Positions 24,555 to 34,210 of a DNA stretch of 64,000 bases are shown here, piece after piece. The notes beneath the pieces were generated by a model. That model did no database searches, was not told the origin of the DNA, and saw only the letters and a list, made by a program, of their open reading frames with translations. The translations under genes and the position numbers were made by a program. The stretch comes from an uncultured Bacteroides sp. (lineage in GTDB: Bacteria; Bacteroidota; Bacteroidia; Bacteroidales; Bacteroidaceae), in NCBI RefSeq assembly GCF_959029255.1, contig NZ_CAUFUE010000010.1, positions 1 through 64,000 on the forward strand, given 5' to 3'. Within the stretch, counting starts at the first letter, position 1. Every line of letters begins with the position of its first letter.

Positions 24555-24962
24555 TCAGGCAATACCCAATAACTGTATTTCAAAGATTAATGTTGAAAAG
24601 GCGGGAATAGGACCGTTTGCCCGTGTACCATAACCTACTTTATAAGGGATATAAACCATCCAATAATCTCCTATATGCATTTGTTGTAACGCTATCTGCC
24701 AGCCCTCAATCACTTCATTCAAGCGAAATGCCTCCGGACAGTTCCGTTTCCACGAGTTATCAAATTCACGACCATTGATAAGCGTTCCTTTGTAATGTAC
24801 CGAAACCACACTGTTAAGACGAGGAGTAGCACCCCCCTGTCCTGTTTCCAATACCCGATAAAGTATTCCCGCAGCTAGTTCTTTCACTTCCTTTTCAGTA
24901 CGTAGATTTTCCAGATATTGTTCGTTCTTGAACTTATATTCTTCTTTTTTATTCATCTTCAA
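24555..24962 (-). CDS. FKBP-type peptidyl-prolyl cis-trans isomerase
   Basis: 135 residues without a signal peptide, so cytoplasmic. The FKBP domain (about 35-134) has VSVHYKGTLINGREFDNSW, VIEGWQIALQQMHIGDYWMVYIPYKVGYGTRANGPIPAFSTLIFEIQLLGI, the standard active-site pattern (Tyr, Phe-Asp, Val-Ile, Trp). It catalyses proline isomerisation during protein folding. A short helical N-terminal tail (KEEYKFKNEQYLENLRTEKEVKEL) recalls the dimerisation segment of FkpA-like proteins. It starts 18 bases after the flavin reductase gene. ATG codons at residues 1 and 3 are both usable. Confidence 0.92.
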   Translation of the reverse strand: MKMNKKEEYKFKNEQYLENLRTEKEVKELAAGILYRVLETGQGGATPRLNSVVSVHYKGTLINGREFDNSWKRNCPEAFRLNEVIEGWQIALQQMHIGDYWMVYIPYKVGYGTRANGPIPAFSTLIFEIQLLGIA

Positions 24963-24980
24963 CCTCCCCTACTCCTTTGG

Positions 24981-25556
24981 TTACAACAACTTATGAATAA
25001 TCTTTTTACATCGTATCATTTCTTTTTCCGATAAGCCCGGATATTTTCTGGTTCCTCCTCTCTCTATAGTCTTTACTACCCTAAAACCACTCCACTTCAA
25101 GATTTCCTTCAAAGCTTTCACTACTCCTCGTGTCTGATTGTAGAATATATTGAAAGGATAAGGAGTGGTAGACGTACTTACTATAATTGCTTTTTTACCT
25201 CTATGAAGCGGAAGAGGAATTCCCATGGAATTTTCTCCCATCATACCATAAACCATCCGGTCAAAAAGGACTTTCAACGTACCGGGCATATTTCCCCAAT
25301 AACAGGGAGCGCCGATAATCAACACATCCGCTTCTTCAACAAAATGCAGTACTTGCTGTGCATCGTCTTCAGGTAAACAGCATTTCAAGGCTTCACGACA
25401 TTTCATACAACCGATACAAGGATGTACTTTCAACTCCGAAACCCGTATATAATTTGTTTCGACCTCCAAACTTTCTGCTTCTTGTTTCATCAAGTCCAAC
25501 ATCTTTGAAATGTTTCCCTGTCGACGAGGACTGCTATTTATTATCAATATTTTCAT
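24981..25556 (-). CDS. NADPH-dependent FMN reductase / flavodoxin-like protein
   Basis: 191 residues from MKILIINSSPRRQGNISKMLDLMKQEAE. The flavodoxin-like fold is indicated by INSSPRRQGN (phosphate loop) and IIGAPCYWGNMPGTLKVLFDR. A Cys-rich stretch, HPCIGCMKCREALKCC, between them is typical of iron-sulfur flavoprotein or multimeric flavodoxin-like reductases. Electron partner unknown. The longer reading to 25625 is rejected because a TACCTTTG box lies inside it at 25583-25576. Confidence 0.87.
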   Translation of the reverse strand: MKILIINSSPRRQGNISKMLDLMKQEAESLEVETNYIRVSELKVHPCIGCMKCREALKCCLPEDDAQQVLHFVEEADVLIIGAPCYWGNMPGTLKVLFDRMVYGMMGENSMGIPLPLHRGKKAIIVSTSTTPYPFNIFYNQTRGVVKALKEILKWSGFRVVKTIERGGTRKYPGLSEKEMIRCKKIIHKLL

Positions 25557-25575
25557 AAATAAAGTAACTTTCCGG

Positions 25576-25583
25576 CAAAGGTA
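25576..25583 (-). promoter_or_regulatory. -7 box of the flavin reductase / FKBP gene group
   Basis: TACCTTTG on the minus strand, 19 bases before the ATG at 25556. It probably serves the three-gene group ending at the terminator 24293-24313. Confidence 0.45.
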
Positions 25584-25634
25584 GGAAAATAAAGATGGAT
25601 GAGAAAACAATACTATAAACACCATCCATAAACT

Positions 25635-25680
25635 ATAAAAAACGGGAGATGCTTCATCACTTCTTAAAGCATCCCCCGTT
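25635..25680 (-). terminator. Terminator of the DUF1015 gene
   Basis: AACGGGAGATGCTT (25641-25654) pairs with AAGCATCCCCCGTT (25667-25680) with one mismatch, and the minus strand continues with TTTTTT. It closes the serC-serA-DUF1015 unit. Confidence 0.75.
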
Positions 25681-25699
25681 CAAATGAAACTCACTATAT

Positions 25700-26947
25700 T
25701 TAGTCCAGTTTATGAATTACCAGTCCTGAGCGCAATTTTGGTTCAAACCAAGTTGTCTTAGGAGGCATAATATTACCTGTATCGGCAATATCCATCAATT
25801 GCTTCATGCTGACAGGGTATAACGCCAATGCAAGTTTCATTTCCCCACTATCGACGCGTTTCTTCAATTCACCCAACCCACGGATACCTCCTACAAAGTC
25901 TATGCGCTTATCTGAACGAAGGTCTTTAATACCGAGTATTTCATCCAAAATCAGATTGGAAGAAATAGTTACATCCAACACGCCGATAGGATCGTTATCA
26001 TTGTAAGTACCGGGATTAGCGGTAAGGTTGTACCATTTGCCGTCCAGATAAAGGGAGAAATTATGTAAACCTTCAGGCTTATAAATATCAGTTCCTTTTT
26101 CTTCTACCTTGAAATTCTTGCTAACGGCAGCAAGGAATTGTTCAGGGGTCAGACCATTTAAGTCCTTCACGACACGGTTGTAATCGATAATTGTCAACTG
26201 ATTGGCAGGGAAACAAACAGCCATAAAGTAATTATATTCTTCATCTCCACGATGATGGGGATTTTGCTTTGCTTTTTCCGCACCTACCAAAGCGGCGGCC
26301 GCACTACGATGATGTCCATCGGCTATGTAGAGAGCAGGCATCTTGGCAAATTCTTTGGTAATCGCATCAATATCCTCTTGCTTATCTATAATCCAGAAAG
26401 TGTGACCGAAACCGTCACCCGGAGCGATAAAATCGTATACCGGCTTTTCTGCTGTATAACGGGAAATAATAGTATCCAGTGTAGCATTATCAGGATAGGC
26501 AAAGAATACCGGTTCGATATTGGCATTGTTCACGCGAACATGCTTCATTCGATCCTCTTCCTTATCACGACGGGTCAGCTCATGTTTCTTGATGGTACCG
26601 TTCATATAATCGGGAACGTATGCACCTACTACCAAACCGTATTGTGTCTTGCCATTCATGGTCTGGGCATACACATAGTAGTTCTCCTTCTCATCTTGAA
26701 CCAACCATCCTTTATCCTGAAACATGCGGAAATTATCGGCAGCTTTCTGATAGACACGTTCATCATGCTCATCCGTACCCACTGGAAAATCTATTTCCGG
26801 TTTAATAATATGATACAAGGATTTTTCGTTCCCTTTTGCTTCTTCGCGCGCTTCCTCGGAATTCAATACGTCGTATGGACGTGATGCAACTTCTTCTACT
26901 AAGTCTTGGGGAGGGCGAACGCCCTTGAAAGGTTTTATAATTGCCAT
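25700..26947 (-). CDS. DUF1015 family protein
   Basis: 415 residues starting MAIIKPFKGVRPP, the usual DUF1015 beginning, with SRPYDVLNSEEAREEAKGNEKSLYHIIKPEIDF and the ADGHHRSAAAALV motif (around 210). The family's biochemical function is not established; its regular place beside serA and serC in Bacteroides and Clostridia suggests a link with serine or phosphohydroxypyruvate metabolism. It is third in the minus-strand group serC-serA-DUF1015, separated from serA by 99 bases that hold a large palindrome. Confidence 0.93.
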   Translation of the reverse strand: MAIIKPFKGVRPPQDLVEEVASRPYDVLNSEEAREEAKGNEKSLYHIIKPEIDFPVGTDEHDERVYQKAADNFRMFQDKGWLVQDEKENYYVYAQTMNGKTQYGLVVGAYVPDYMNGTIKKHELTRRDKEEDRMKHVRVNNANIEPVFFAYPDNATLDTIISRYTAEKPVYDFIAPGDGFGHTFWIIDKQEDIDAITKEFAKMPALYIADGHHRSAAAALVGAEKAKQNPHHRGDEEYNYFMAVCFPANQLTIIDYNRVVKDLNGLTPEQFLAAVSKNFKVEEKGTDIYKPEGLHNFSLYLDGKWYNLTANPGTYNDNDPIGVLDVTISSNLILDEILGIKDLRSDKRIDFVGGIRGLGELKKRVDSGEMKLALALYPVSMKQLMDIADTGNIMPPKTTWFEPKLRSGLVIHKLD

Positions 26948-26975
26948 GGTGATTAGATTATTAAATGAAATATTC

Positions 26976-27038
26976 AGGCGCGGATTACACGGATTTCACA
27001 GAACAACTTATTCCGCATAATCCGTGTAATCCGCGCCT
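26976..27038. repeat. Palindromic intergenic element between serA and DUF1015
   Basis: A perfect 20-base inverted repeat (26976-26995 with 27019-27038) with core CGGATTACACGGATT. No T-run follows in the minus direction, so it is not a standard terminator. The GATTACAC core is shared with the gcvP terminator region (11614-11672). It could stabilise the upstream serA message or attenuate DUF1015. Confidence 0.7.
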
Positions 27039-27046
27039 AAAAAATA

Positions 27047-27967
27047 TTACTTATTTACGCGGAACTTTTCGCAACCGTCTTTCAGGAAGCCTACAATCTG
27101 CTTGGCTGCCGCAATACCTGCATTGATATTGGCTTCAGCAGTCTGAGCGCCCATCTTTTTGGGAGTAGAGAAATAGCGTCCGGCAAACTTGGTAACAAAT
27201 TCATCGTTAGCAGCAGGCATGATGTCCGTCATATACTTTAAATCAGGACGGTCTTCCATTAACTTTATCAATTCAGCTTCATTGATAACTTCCTTACGGG
27301 CCGTATTTACCAACAAACCACCCTTTGGCATTTTGTTTACCAAAGCATAATTGATAGAATTCTTAGTTTCGGCAGTTGCAGGAATATGCAAAGACACTAC
27401 ATCACAAGTAGAATAGAGTTCATCAACAGACGCCACGGCTTTCACACCGTCTTTCTCAATCACTTCATTCGGGCAGAAAGCATCGAAAGCATAAATATCC
27501 ATACCGAAACCTTTAGCTACGCGAGCTACGTTACGACCTACATTACCGTATGCATGAATACCCAGCTTCTTACCTTTCAATTCTGTACCGGAAGTTCCGT
27601 TATACATATTACGAACAGCCATCACCATCATACCGAAAGCCAGTTCTGCAACAGCGTTGGAGTTCTGTCCCGGAGTATTCATTACACATACATTATGGGC
27701 AGTAGCGGCATTCAAATCTACATTATCATAACCGGCGCCGGCACGAACCACAATCTTCAGTTCTTTGGCCGCATCCAATACTTCGGCATCAATGATGTCG
27801 CTACGGATAATAATGGCGTTAGCGTCTTTCACCGCTTCCAGTAACTTTGCTTTTTCGCCATATTTCTCCAGCAATGCAAGTTCATAACCTGCTGCTTCAA
27901 TCTCTTTACGAATACCGTCTACTGCAACCTTTGCAAACGGTTTGTCTGTTGCAACTAATACTTTCAT
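27047..27967 (-). CDS. serA: D-3-phosphoglycerate dehydrogenase, short form
   Basis: 306 residues from MKVLVATDKPFAKVAVDGIR. It oxidises 3-phosphoglycerate to 3-phosphohydroxypyruvate, the first step of serine synthesis; serC (next step) lies directly upstream. The Rossmann part is normal (RAGAGYDNVDLNAA, GIHAYGNVGRNVARVAKGFG) and Arg224 in NTARKEVI is present. There is no regulatory ACT domain. The position of the catalytic His (TPHxGA in most family members) reads TPKKMGA at 268-274, so Lys270 or Lys271 takes that place. This variant is remembered from Bacteroides and from Entamoeba, where transfer from gut bacteria has been proposed. The start at 27967 is preferred over 27997. Confidence 0.92.
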   Translation of the reverse strand: MKVLVATDKPFAKVAVDGIRKEIEAAGYELALLEKYGEKAKLLEAVKDANAIIIRSDIIDAEVLDAAKELKIVVRAGAGYDNVDLNAATAHNVCVMNTPGQNSNAVAELAFGMMVMAVRNMYNGTSGTELKGKKLGIHAYGNVGRNVARVAKGFGMDIYAFDAFCPNEVIEKDGVKAVASVDELYSTCDVVSLHIPATAETKNSINYALVNKMPKGGLLVNTARKEVINEAELIKLMEDRPDLKYMTDIMPAANDEFVTKFAGRYFSTPKKMGAQTAEANINAGIAAAKQIVGFLKDGCEKFRVNK

Positions 27968-27989
27968 AATTCTTAGGGTATTAAAAGAA

Positions 27990-28071
27990 TTCACCACAGA
28001 ATCACATGGAATTCCACAGAGTTTTCTTTTTTAACTTAATCTCTGTGGGACTCTGTGCCCTCTGTGGTGAA
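27990..28071. repeat. Nested inverted repeat between serC and serA
   Basis: TTCACCACAGA (27990-28000) pairs with TCTGTGGTGAA (28061-28071), and an inner pair TCCACAGAG / CTCTGTGGGA (28013-28021 with 28041-28050) extends the stem. It lies between two co-oriented genes and could be an mRNA-stabilising or attenuating structure, or an intergenic repeat. Confidence 0.6.
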
Positions 28072-28081
28072 AAATATGTTA

Positions 28082-29149
28082 TTAATGAAGTTTCTCAAAT
28101 TCCTGCATGCAGTCAATCAACGCCTGAACGCTTTCCTTCGGCATAGCATTGTAACAAGATGCACGGAAACCACCAACAGAGCGGTGTCCCTTGATACCTA
28201 CCATACCCTTTTCTGTAGCAAATTTCAAGAAGTCAGCTTCAAGTTCCTTATATTCGGGAGCCATTACGAAACAGATGTTCATACGTGAACGGTCTTCTTT
28301 GGCGGCAGTGCCCACAAACATTTTATTACGGTCGATTTCAGCATACAGCATATCTGCTTTCTCGGTAGCACGGCGTTCCATTTCTTTCACACCACCCTGT
28401 GCTTTAATCCAGCGCAAAGTCTGTAATGCCGTGTAGATAGGAACAACGGGAGGAGTATTAAACATAGAACCACCATCAATGTGAGTCTGATAGTTCAGCA
28501 TAGTGGGGATATAACGTGATACCTTACCCAATGCATCGTTCTTTACAATAACAAATGTCACACCTGCCGGAGCCAAATTTTTCTGTGCACCGCCATAAAT
28601 ACAGATATACTTAGATACGTCAATAGGACGAGAGAAAATATCTGAAGACATATCGGCAACCATCGGAACATTGACATCAAGGTCTTTCTTCAGTTCCGTA
28701 CCGTAAATTGTATTATTAGTAGTAATATGGAAATAATCTACATCAGCCGGTACAGTGTAATCTTTCGGAATATATGTATAAGTAGCTTCAGCGGAAGAGG
28801 CAACTTCTACAACCTCACCGAAGCCTTTGGCTTCTTTCATTGCCTTCTTTGCCCACACACCCGTATTCAGGTAAGCAGCTTTCTTTTCAAGGAAGTTGAA
28901 AGGAACCATGCAGAATTCCAGACTGGCACCACCACCCAAGAACAGCACCGAATAACCTTCGGGGATATTGAGTAATTCTTTGAATAATGCCACGGCTTCG
29001 TCCACTACGGGTTGGAAGTCTTTAGCACGGTGGCTAATCTCCATCAAGGAGAGACCGGATCCATTGAAATCTAAAATAGCCTTCGCTGTATCCTCAATCA
29101 CCTCACGCGGAAGAATGGAAGGTCCTGCATTGAAATTATGCTTTTTCAT
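28082..29149 (-). CDS. serC: Phosphoserine aminotransferase
   Basis: 355 residues from [25 protein letters not shown]. It transaminates phosphohydroxypyruvate to phosphoserine with pyridoxal phosphate. Signatures: [40 protein letters not shown] and the PLP-binding Lys in [19 protein letters not shown]. The family start ([10 protein letters not shown]) supports the ATG at 29149 rather than 29173. It leads the serC-serA-DUF1015 group. The 29150-29406 gap upstream shows no strong promoter consensus. Confidence 0.96.
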   Translation of the reverse strand: MKKHNFNAGPSILPREVIEDTAKAILDFNGSGLSLMEISHRAKDFQPVVDEAVALFKELLNIPEGYSVLFLGGGASLEFCMVPFNFLEKKAAYLNTGVWAKKAMKEAKGFGEVVEVASSAEATYTYIPKDYTVPADVDYFHITTNNTIYGTELKKDLDVNVPMVADMSSDIFSRPIDVSKYICIYGGAQKNLAPAGVTFVIVKNDALGKVSRYIPTMLNYQTHIDGGSMFNTPPVVPIYTALQTLRWIKAQGGVKEMERRATEKADMLYAEIDRNKMFVGTAAKEDRSRMNICFVMAPEYKELEADFLKFATEKGMVGIKGHRSVGGFRASCYNAMPKESVQALIDCMQEFEKLH

Positions 29150-29406
29150 TTGAAGTTTGTTTTGGTTATACAATTTCGTTCATTTGTGTCTTTCGACATG
29201 GCGAAATTAAGGAATTATTTCCGTATTACCAATCTTTCCTTATGAAAATCCTTTTTTTATCCGCATTTACCTTTCTTTTTATTGGTTTATACAAGATATA
29301 TGCACCAATTTGTTATGTATACTTGCCAAGAATGGTATAAAATAGTAAATTGAAAGATAGACTTAATATTTACTTCTCATTCGATAGAAAAAGACAGAAG
29401 AAAACG

Positions 29407-30720
29407 TTACTTTGCTTCTTCTATCAGTGTTTTCATCCCTTTAATCTTCTCACCTTGTATCAGGTTGAGAAGTTGCTTTACTTTCCCCCGGCGAATGGCA
29501 ACAAAAGCATAATGCTCCTTCACATCGACCTGGCCTACATCTTCGCGTGTCAATCCACCTTTCTTATATAAAAAGCCGACGATATCCACCTTATTCAGTT
29601 TATCTTTTTTTCCTTTACCTATATATATGGTAGTCCAGCGAGGTTTGGCAGGTTTGGGAGTCAATTCCAGCAACTCAAAAACAGGAATGTCTTCCGGGAT
29701 ATAATCCGGCAAGCGTTCTTCCGAATGTAAAAGAAGATAAGATGACCCTTTCGCTTCCCAACGTGCCGTACGCCCATTACGATGCGTAAATGCTTCTTCG
29801 TTGACAGGAAGATGATAATGTATGATATTATCTATACCGGGAATATCTAGCCCTCGTGCAGCAAGATCGGTAGAAATCAGGACAGGACAACTCCCGTTAC
29901 GGAATTTATAAAGCGTGCGTTCACGATCTGCCTGCTCCATACCGCCATGGAAAGAATCACAAGGGAATTTTCTCGACTTCAGATAATTGGTTACCCGTTC
30001 CACACTTTCACGATAATTGACGAATACCAAAGTAGAACTGTCACCCAACGTACAAAGCAATCGATAGAGCGTTTCCAGTTTATCCTTTTCAGGAGATAAT
30101 ACTTTCTGAATATTCAAGCGTCCGGATACCCCTTCAGAAGTCAAATAGTTGAGTTTTAGGGTACGATTCAACCCTGTGAACTGAGGAATTTCTTCCGCAT
30201 CGGTAGCAGACAACAGAACGCGCTTCTTCAATGAAGGCAATTGTCCGATAACCTCCGACATTTCATCCTGAAAGCCAAATTCAAGGCATTTATCAAATTC
30301 ATCGATGATAAGAGTATTTACCGTAGCGGCATCGAAGTTCTGCTTTCGCAGGTGGTCGTTCATTCGTCCCGGCGTACCAATGATTACAGAAGGATTGATG
30401 CCTTTCATAGTCCGGTGTTCTTCCATTGCAGGACGACCGCCATAACAACTCATAGCTTTAAAAGCAGTATTCATGGACTTAAATACGGTCTCTATCTGTA
30501 ATGCCAACTCCCGCGAAGGAACCAATACGACAGCCTGTACTCCTTGTTCGTCAGGATTTAAAGAATTAACTAAAGGCAACAGGAAAGCCAAAGTTTTACC
30601 GGAACCCGTAGGTGATAACAAAACAAGGTCATTGTCCGATTGATAAGCATCCCATGCAGCCTCCTGCATAGGAGTAAGTTGCTCTATCTGCAAATTTCGC
30701 AGTATTTCCGAATATTCCAT
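29407..30720 (-). CDS. DEAD-box RNA helicase with DbpA-type RNA-binding domain
   Basis: 437 residues from MEYSEILRNLQIEQLTPMQEAAWDAYQ. Helicase motifs: Q motif (LTPMQEAA), motif I LSPTGSGKT, Ia PSRELALQ, motif II DEFD instead of DEAD, motif III SAT, IV-VI including STDLAARGLDIP and HRNGRTAR. The last 75 residues (TTIYIGKGKKDKLNKVDIVGFLYKKGGLTREDVGQVDV) are the DbpA C-terminal domain that in E. coli recognises 23S rRNA hairpin 92, so a role in 50S ribosome assembly is likely. A TACCTTTG box lies 20 bases upstream. Confidence 0.93.
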   Translation of the reverse strand: MEYSEILRNLQIEQLTPMQEAAWDAYQSDNDLVLLSPTGSGKTLAFLLPLVNSLNPDEQGVQAVVLVPSRELALQIETVFKSMNTAFKAMSCYGGRPAMEEHRTMKGINPSVIIGTPGRMNDHLRKQNFDAATVNTLIIDEFDKCLEFGFQDEMSEVIGQLPSLKKRVLLSATDAEEIPQFTGLNRTLKLNYLTSEGVSGRLNIQKVLSPEKDKLETLYRLLCTLGDSSTLVFVNYRESVERVTNYLKSRKFPCDSFHGGMEQADRERTLYKFRNGSCPVLISTDLAARGLDIPGIDNIIHYHLPVNEEAFTHRNGRTARWEAKGSSYLLLHSEERLPDYIPEDIPVFELLELTPKPAKPRWTTIYIGKGKKDKLNKVDIVGFLYKKGGLTREDVGQVDVKEHYAFVAIRRGKVKQLLNLIQGEKIKGMKTLIEEAK

Positions 30721-30740
30721 AAAGTTCTTCAATTTGAGAA

Positions 30741-30748
30741 CAAAGGTA
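30741..30748 (-). promoter_or_regulatory. -7 box of the helicase gene
   Basis: TACCTTTG on the minus strand (30748-30741), 20 bases before the ATG at 30720. Confidence 0.45.
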
Positions 30749-30769
30749 ATAAAAGAATGGGAGATACAA

Positions 30770-30808
30770 GAAAACAAAAGTGGCAGATAATACAATATTA
30801 TCTGCCAC
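30770..30808 (-). terminator. Terminator of the nqr operon
   Basis: A perfect 13-base stem (30780-30792 with 30796-30808; GTGGCAGATAATA) with a three-base loop, followed on the minus strand by TTTTGTTTTC. It ends the nqrA-F transcript 39 bases after the nqrF stop. Confidence 0.85.
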
Positions 30809-30846
30809 CTCCATTTTATATGAATAAAAAACGTATAATATGTCTC

Positions 30847-32121
30847 TTATCCGCCGAAATTATCAAACATCAGGTTCTGAGCCGGAACGCCAAGGTCGTC
30901 GAGCATCTTTTCGACAGCTTTAGACATCGGACCGGGACCACACATGTAGTATTCTATATCTTCGGGAGCTTCGTGATCTTTCAAATAAGTCTCGTAAATT
31001 ACATTGTGAACGAAGCCCGGAGTATACTTCACGCCCGCTGCGTCGGCTGCCGGATCGGGACGGTCCAGTGCAAGATGGAACGAGAAGTTCGGGAAATCTT
31101 TTTCTATTTGCAAGAAGTCTTCCAGATAGAATACCTCGTTCAAAGCACGTGCACCGTAGAAGTAAGACATCTTACGGTCGGTTGTATGCAGTGTCTTCGT
31201 CATGTGCATAATTTGCGCACGCAACGGAGCCATACCAGCACCACCACCAATCCACATCATTTCCTTCGTTGAGTCGAAAATAGGATGGAAATCTCCGTAA
31301 GGGCCACTCATAATTACCTTGTCACCCGGTTTCAGGGTAAAGATATAAGAAGAAGCGATACCCGGCATTACATCCATAAAACCAGGACCCTGGTCTTTCG
31401 GCTTGAACGGAGGAGTAGCGATACGCACGGTCAACATGATACGGTCACCCTCAGCAGGATAGTTAGCCATAGAATAAGCACGAATAGTCTCTTCTTCATT
31501 CGTACACTTCAGGCCAAACAGACCGAACTTTTCCCATGCGGGAAGGTATTCTTCACCAATCAACCCCTTATCTATATCCTTATTATAATCCATTGAGAAT
31601 TTAGGTATCTTAATCTGAGCGTAAGAACCCGGAACGAAGTCCATGTGCTCGCCTTTGGGCAAAGCAACAATAAACTCTTTGATAAATGTAGCGACATTCT
31701 TATTAGAGATAACCTCGCACTCCCACTCTTTTACACCAAGTACAGATTCATCAATCTTGATGCTCATATCGTTTTTCACTTTCACCTGGCAACCCAAGCG
31801 CCAATGATCTTGTATTTGCTTACGGCTGAAATGAGGTATCTCAGAAGGCAGGATTTCACCGCCACCATCCAGCACCTGGCATTTGCATTGCCCGCAAGAA
31901 CCCTTACCACCACAAGCGGAAGAAAGGAAAATACCGTTCACCGACAACGTATTCAGCAACGTTGAACCGGATTCTACTTCCAAAGCCTCATCGTTGTTGA
32001 TAGTCAATTTCACATTACCTGACGGCACCAAGAAATTCTTGGCAACCAACAGGATAACAACAAGCAGGATGACAACCGCCAGGAATACACCAATGCTTGC
32101 TAATATCATATTCATATCCAT
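30847..32121 (-). CDS. nqrF: Na+-translocating NADH:quinone reductase subunit F
   Basis: 424 residues from MDMNMILASIGVFLAVV. Order: one membrane helix (5-28), a 2Fe-2S ferredoxin domain with Cys70, Cys76, Cys79 and Cys111, and an FAD/NADH-binding reductase domain (RAYSMANYP for FAD, GGGAGMAPLRAQIM for NADH, and YYMCGPGPM). This subunit takes electrons from NADH into the complex. The start at 32121 is chosen because the family begins just before the helix; the longer reading to 32163 overlaps the end of nqrE. It is last in the operon and followed by a terminator. Confidence 0.96.
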   Translation of the reverse strand: MDMNMILASIGVFLAVVILLVVILLVAKNFLVPSGNVKLTINNDEALEVESGSTLLNTLSVNGIFLSSACGGKGSCGQCKCQVLDGGGEILPSEIPHFSRKQIQDHWRLGCQVKVKNDMSIKIDESVLGVKEWECEVISNKNVATFIKEFIVALPKGEHMDFVPGSYAQIKIPKFSMDYNKDIDKGLIGEEYLPAWEKFGLFGLKCTNEEETIRAYSMANYPAEGDRIMLTVRIATPPFKPKDQGPGFMDVMPGIASSYIFTLKPGDKVIMSGPYGDFHPIFDSTKEMMWIGGGAGMAPLRAQIMHMTKTLHTTDRKMSYFYGARALNEVFYLEDFLQIEKDFPNFSFHLALDRPDPAADAAGVKYTPGFVHNVIYETYLKDHEAPEDIEYYMCGPGPMSKAVEKMLDDLGVPAQNLMFDNFGG

Positions 32122-32138
32122 TGTTTTATTCCTTTCTT

Positions 32139-32765
32139 TTAGATTTTCAAACCAGAGAAACACATGAATGCCATTGCCATCAGGCCCACAGTGATGAACG
32201 TGATGCCCAAACCTTTCAGTGGAGCGGGTACGTCAGAATAAGCCATCTTTTCACGAATGGCGGCCAGGCCCACGATAGCCAGCAACCAGCCGATACCCGA
32301 ACCTAGCGCGTATGAGATAGAATCCCATATATCACCGATGTATTTAGGGTCGCTTTCGCCCAACGTGATACGTTGTTGCATAAACAATGAGGCACCCATG
32401 ATAGCACAGTTAACTGCAATCAATGGCAGGAAAATACCCAGCGAAGCGTAAAGCGAAGGGCTGAAACGCTCCACAATCATTTCCACTAACTGCACAATGG
32501 CTGCAATTACGGCAATAAAAAGAATAAAGCTAAGGAAACTGAGGTCAACGCCTTCGATGATAGCGTTAGGACCCAGCACCTTGGTTTGCAATAAATAGTT
32601 GACCGGAAGGGTAACTACCAACACAAAGGTTACGGCGATACCCAGTCCCACAGCAGTCTTCACATTCTTTGATACAGCCAAATATGAGCACATACCGAGG
32701 AAGAACGCGAATATCATGTTGTCCACAAAGATTGAGCGGACGAATAAACTTAATAAATGTTCCAT
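32139..32765 (-). CDS. nqrE: Na+-translocating NADH:quinone reductase subunit E
   Basis: 208 residues, six membrane helices, starting [42 protein letters not shown]. NqrE and NqrD are homologous, inversely oriented membrane subunits that together hold an iron centre; the Cys in [11 protein letters not shown] and in [10 protein letters not shown] fits that role. It lies 17 bases before nqrF and 101 bases after nqrD; that spacer holds a run of GATTTATGATTTATG repeats. Confidence 0.96.
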   Translation of the reverse strand: MEHLLSLFVRSIFVDNMIFAFFLGMCSYLAVSKNVKTAVGLGIAVTFVLVVTLPVNYLLQTKVLGPNAIIEGVDLSFLSFILFIAVIAAIVQLVEMIVERFSPSLYASLGIFLPLIAVNCAIMGASLFMQQRITLGESDPKYIGDIWDSISYALGSGIGWLLAIVGLAAIREKMAYSDVPAPLKGLGITFITVGLMAMAFMCFSGLKI

Positions 32766-32866
32766 GTTCTATTGATTTATGATTTATGATTTATGGTTTA
32801 TGATTTATCAGTACTCCGCAGTGTCTCGAAGGAATAAATCAGAATCCGAAATCATAAATAATATAC

Positions 32867-33502
32867 TTATTTTTCTTGCAACTCTTTGTGACGGGCACGT
32901 TGATACCAGATAATGCAAGCACAGATAATCAATGCCATGGGCGGCATCAACATCAAACCATTGTTTACATATCCTATCTTTTGCAAAGGTTCGTAGTTTA
33001 AGATATTGAAACCAAGCAAAGTACCGGAACCTAACAGTTCACGGAAGAATGCTACGATAACCAAAATCTTGGCATATCCCAAACCATTGCCCACACCGTC
33101 GAGGAAGGACTCCCAAGGACCATTCTGCATGGCAAATGCTTCCAAACGCCCCATCAGGATACAGTTCGTGATAATCAAACCTACATATACCGAAAGCTGT
33201 ACGCTTACATCGTAAGCAAAAGCTTTCAATATCTCACTTACAATAGTTACCAACGCAGCAACTACCACCAACTGAACAATGATACGGATACGGTTGGGAA
33301 TAGTCTTGCGCAGCAATGAAATCACTACATTGGAGAATGCCGTAATCACCGTAACGGAAAGTCCCATTACAATGGCAGGCTCCAACTTTGCGGTAACAGC
33401 CAAAGCGGAACAGATACCCAATACCTGTACGGTAACAGGGTTGTTCAATCCAAGTGGAGTTGAGAATACTTCTTTATTCTTCTTTGAAAACAATGCACCC
33501 AT
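32867..33502 (-). CDS. nqrD: Na+-translocating NADH:quinone reductase subunit D
   Basis: 211 residues from [37 protein letters not shown], with six membrane helices. Paired Cys residues in [11 protein letters not shown] and [15 protein letters not shown] correspond to the iron-binding positions shared with NqrE. The start at 33502 follows the nqrC stop by four bases; the longer reading to 33520 would overlap nqrC. Confidence 0.95.
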   Translation of the reverse strand: MGALFSKKNKEVFSTPLGLNNPVTVQVLGICSALAVTAKLEPAIVMGLSVTVITAFSNVVISLLRKTIPNRIRIIVQLVVVAALVTIVSEILKAFAYDVSVQLSVYVGLIITNCILMGRLEAFAMQNGPWESFLDGVGNGLGYAKILVIVAFFRELLGSGTLLGFNILNYEPLQKIGYVNNGLMLMPPMALIICACIIWYQRARHKELQEK

Positions 33503-33506
33503 ATTC

Positions 33507-34196
33507 TTATTCCTCCTCATTATTATTAGTTAAAAAGTTCTTGTAGTTGTTCAGGCAAGCCTTCAGCATAGCATCCACACCTACAGAGGTGATAGTACCA
33601 CCGGATATACCGTCTACCTGATAGGCAGGTTTGTCAACTTTTCCGTTCTTTACAACACTAAGTGCAACCTCGCCGTTTTCCAAAGTCTTCTTACCCGGAA
33701 ATTCCCCTTGGAACTGAGCGCCGGCAATTTCAGCACCCAAGCCCGGAGTTTCACTGGCATGAGAGAAGTATACACCATATACGGTATCCTTGTCGGCATT
33801 CAGGGCAACATAACCCCAGATAGCCCCCCAAAGACCAGCACCATAAACCGGGAATACATATTTCGTTTCTCCGTTCACTTCGGCAACAAATACATGTAAA
33901 CGATGGTATTCTTTGGCTTCTTTTTCGTAGGCAGTGGCAAATGCTCCGTTATTCTTTTCGAGAGTACCGTCCACATTCATCAACATATCACCTTTCACAT
34001 ATTTATTATATTCTGCATCGGCATCCTTCACGTCTTTAATATTCAATGCAGCAAGAATCTGCTTCTTCGTATCAAGCTCTACGTTCTTGTTCTGAATAGT
34101 ACGCAATGAAGAGCTTACGAATGCCAGCAGGAATGCAACGATAACAACCATTACCGAAGCATAAATGATAGTATAACTATTACTATTGGTATTCAT
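33507..34196 (-). CDS. nqrC: Na+-translocating NADH:quinone reductase subunit C
   Basis: 229 residues: one N-terminal helix (9-29) and a periplasmic FMN-binding domain. The flavin attachment motif reads SGGTIT at 198-203, with Thr203 as the residue expected to carry FMN by phosphoester bond. That modification is made by ApbE, which is not encoded in the window. The gene lies 14 bases after nqrB. Confidence 0.96.
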   Translation of the reverse strand: MNTNSNSYTIIYASVMVVIVAFLLAFVSSSLRTIQNKNVELDTKKQILAALNIKDVKDADAEYNKYVKGDMLMNVDGTLEKNNGAFATAYEKEAKEYHRLHVFVAEVNGETKYVFPVYGAGLWGAIWGYVALNADKDTVYGVYFSHASETPGLGAEIAGAQFQGEFPGKKTLENGEVALSVVKNGKVDKPAYQVDGISGGTITSVGVDAMLKACLNNYKNFLTNNNEEE

Positions 34197-34210
34197 TTCT
34201 TTTCCGGTAT

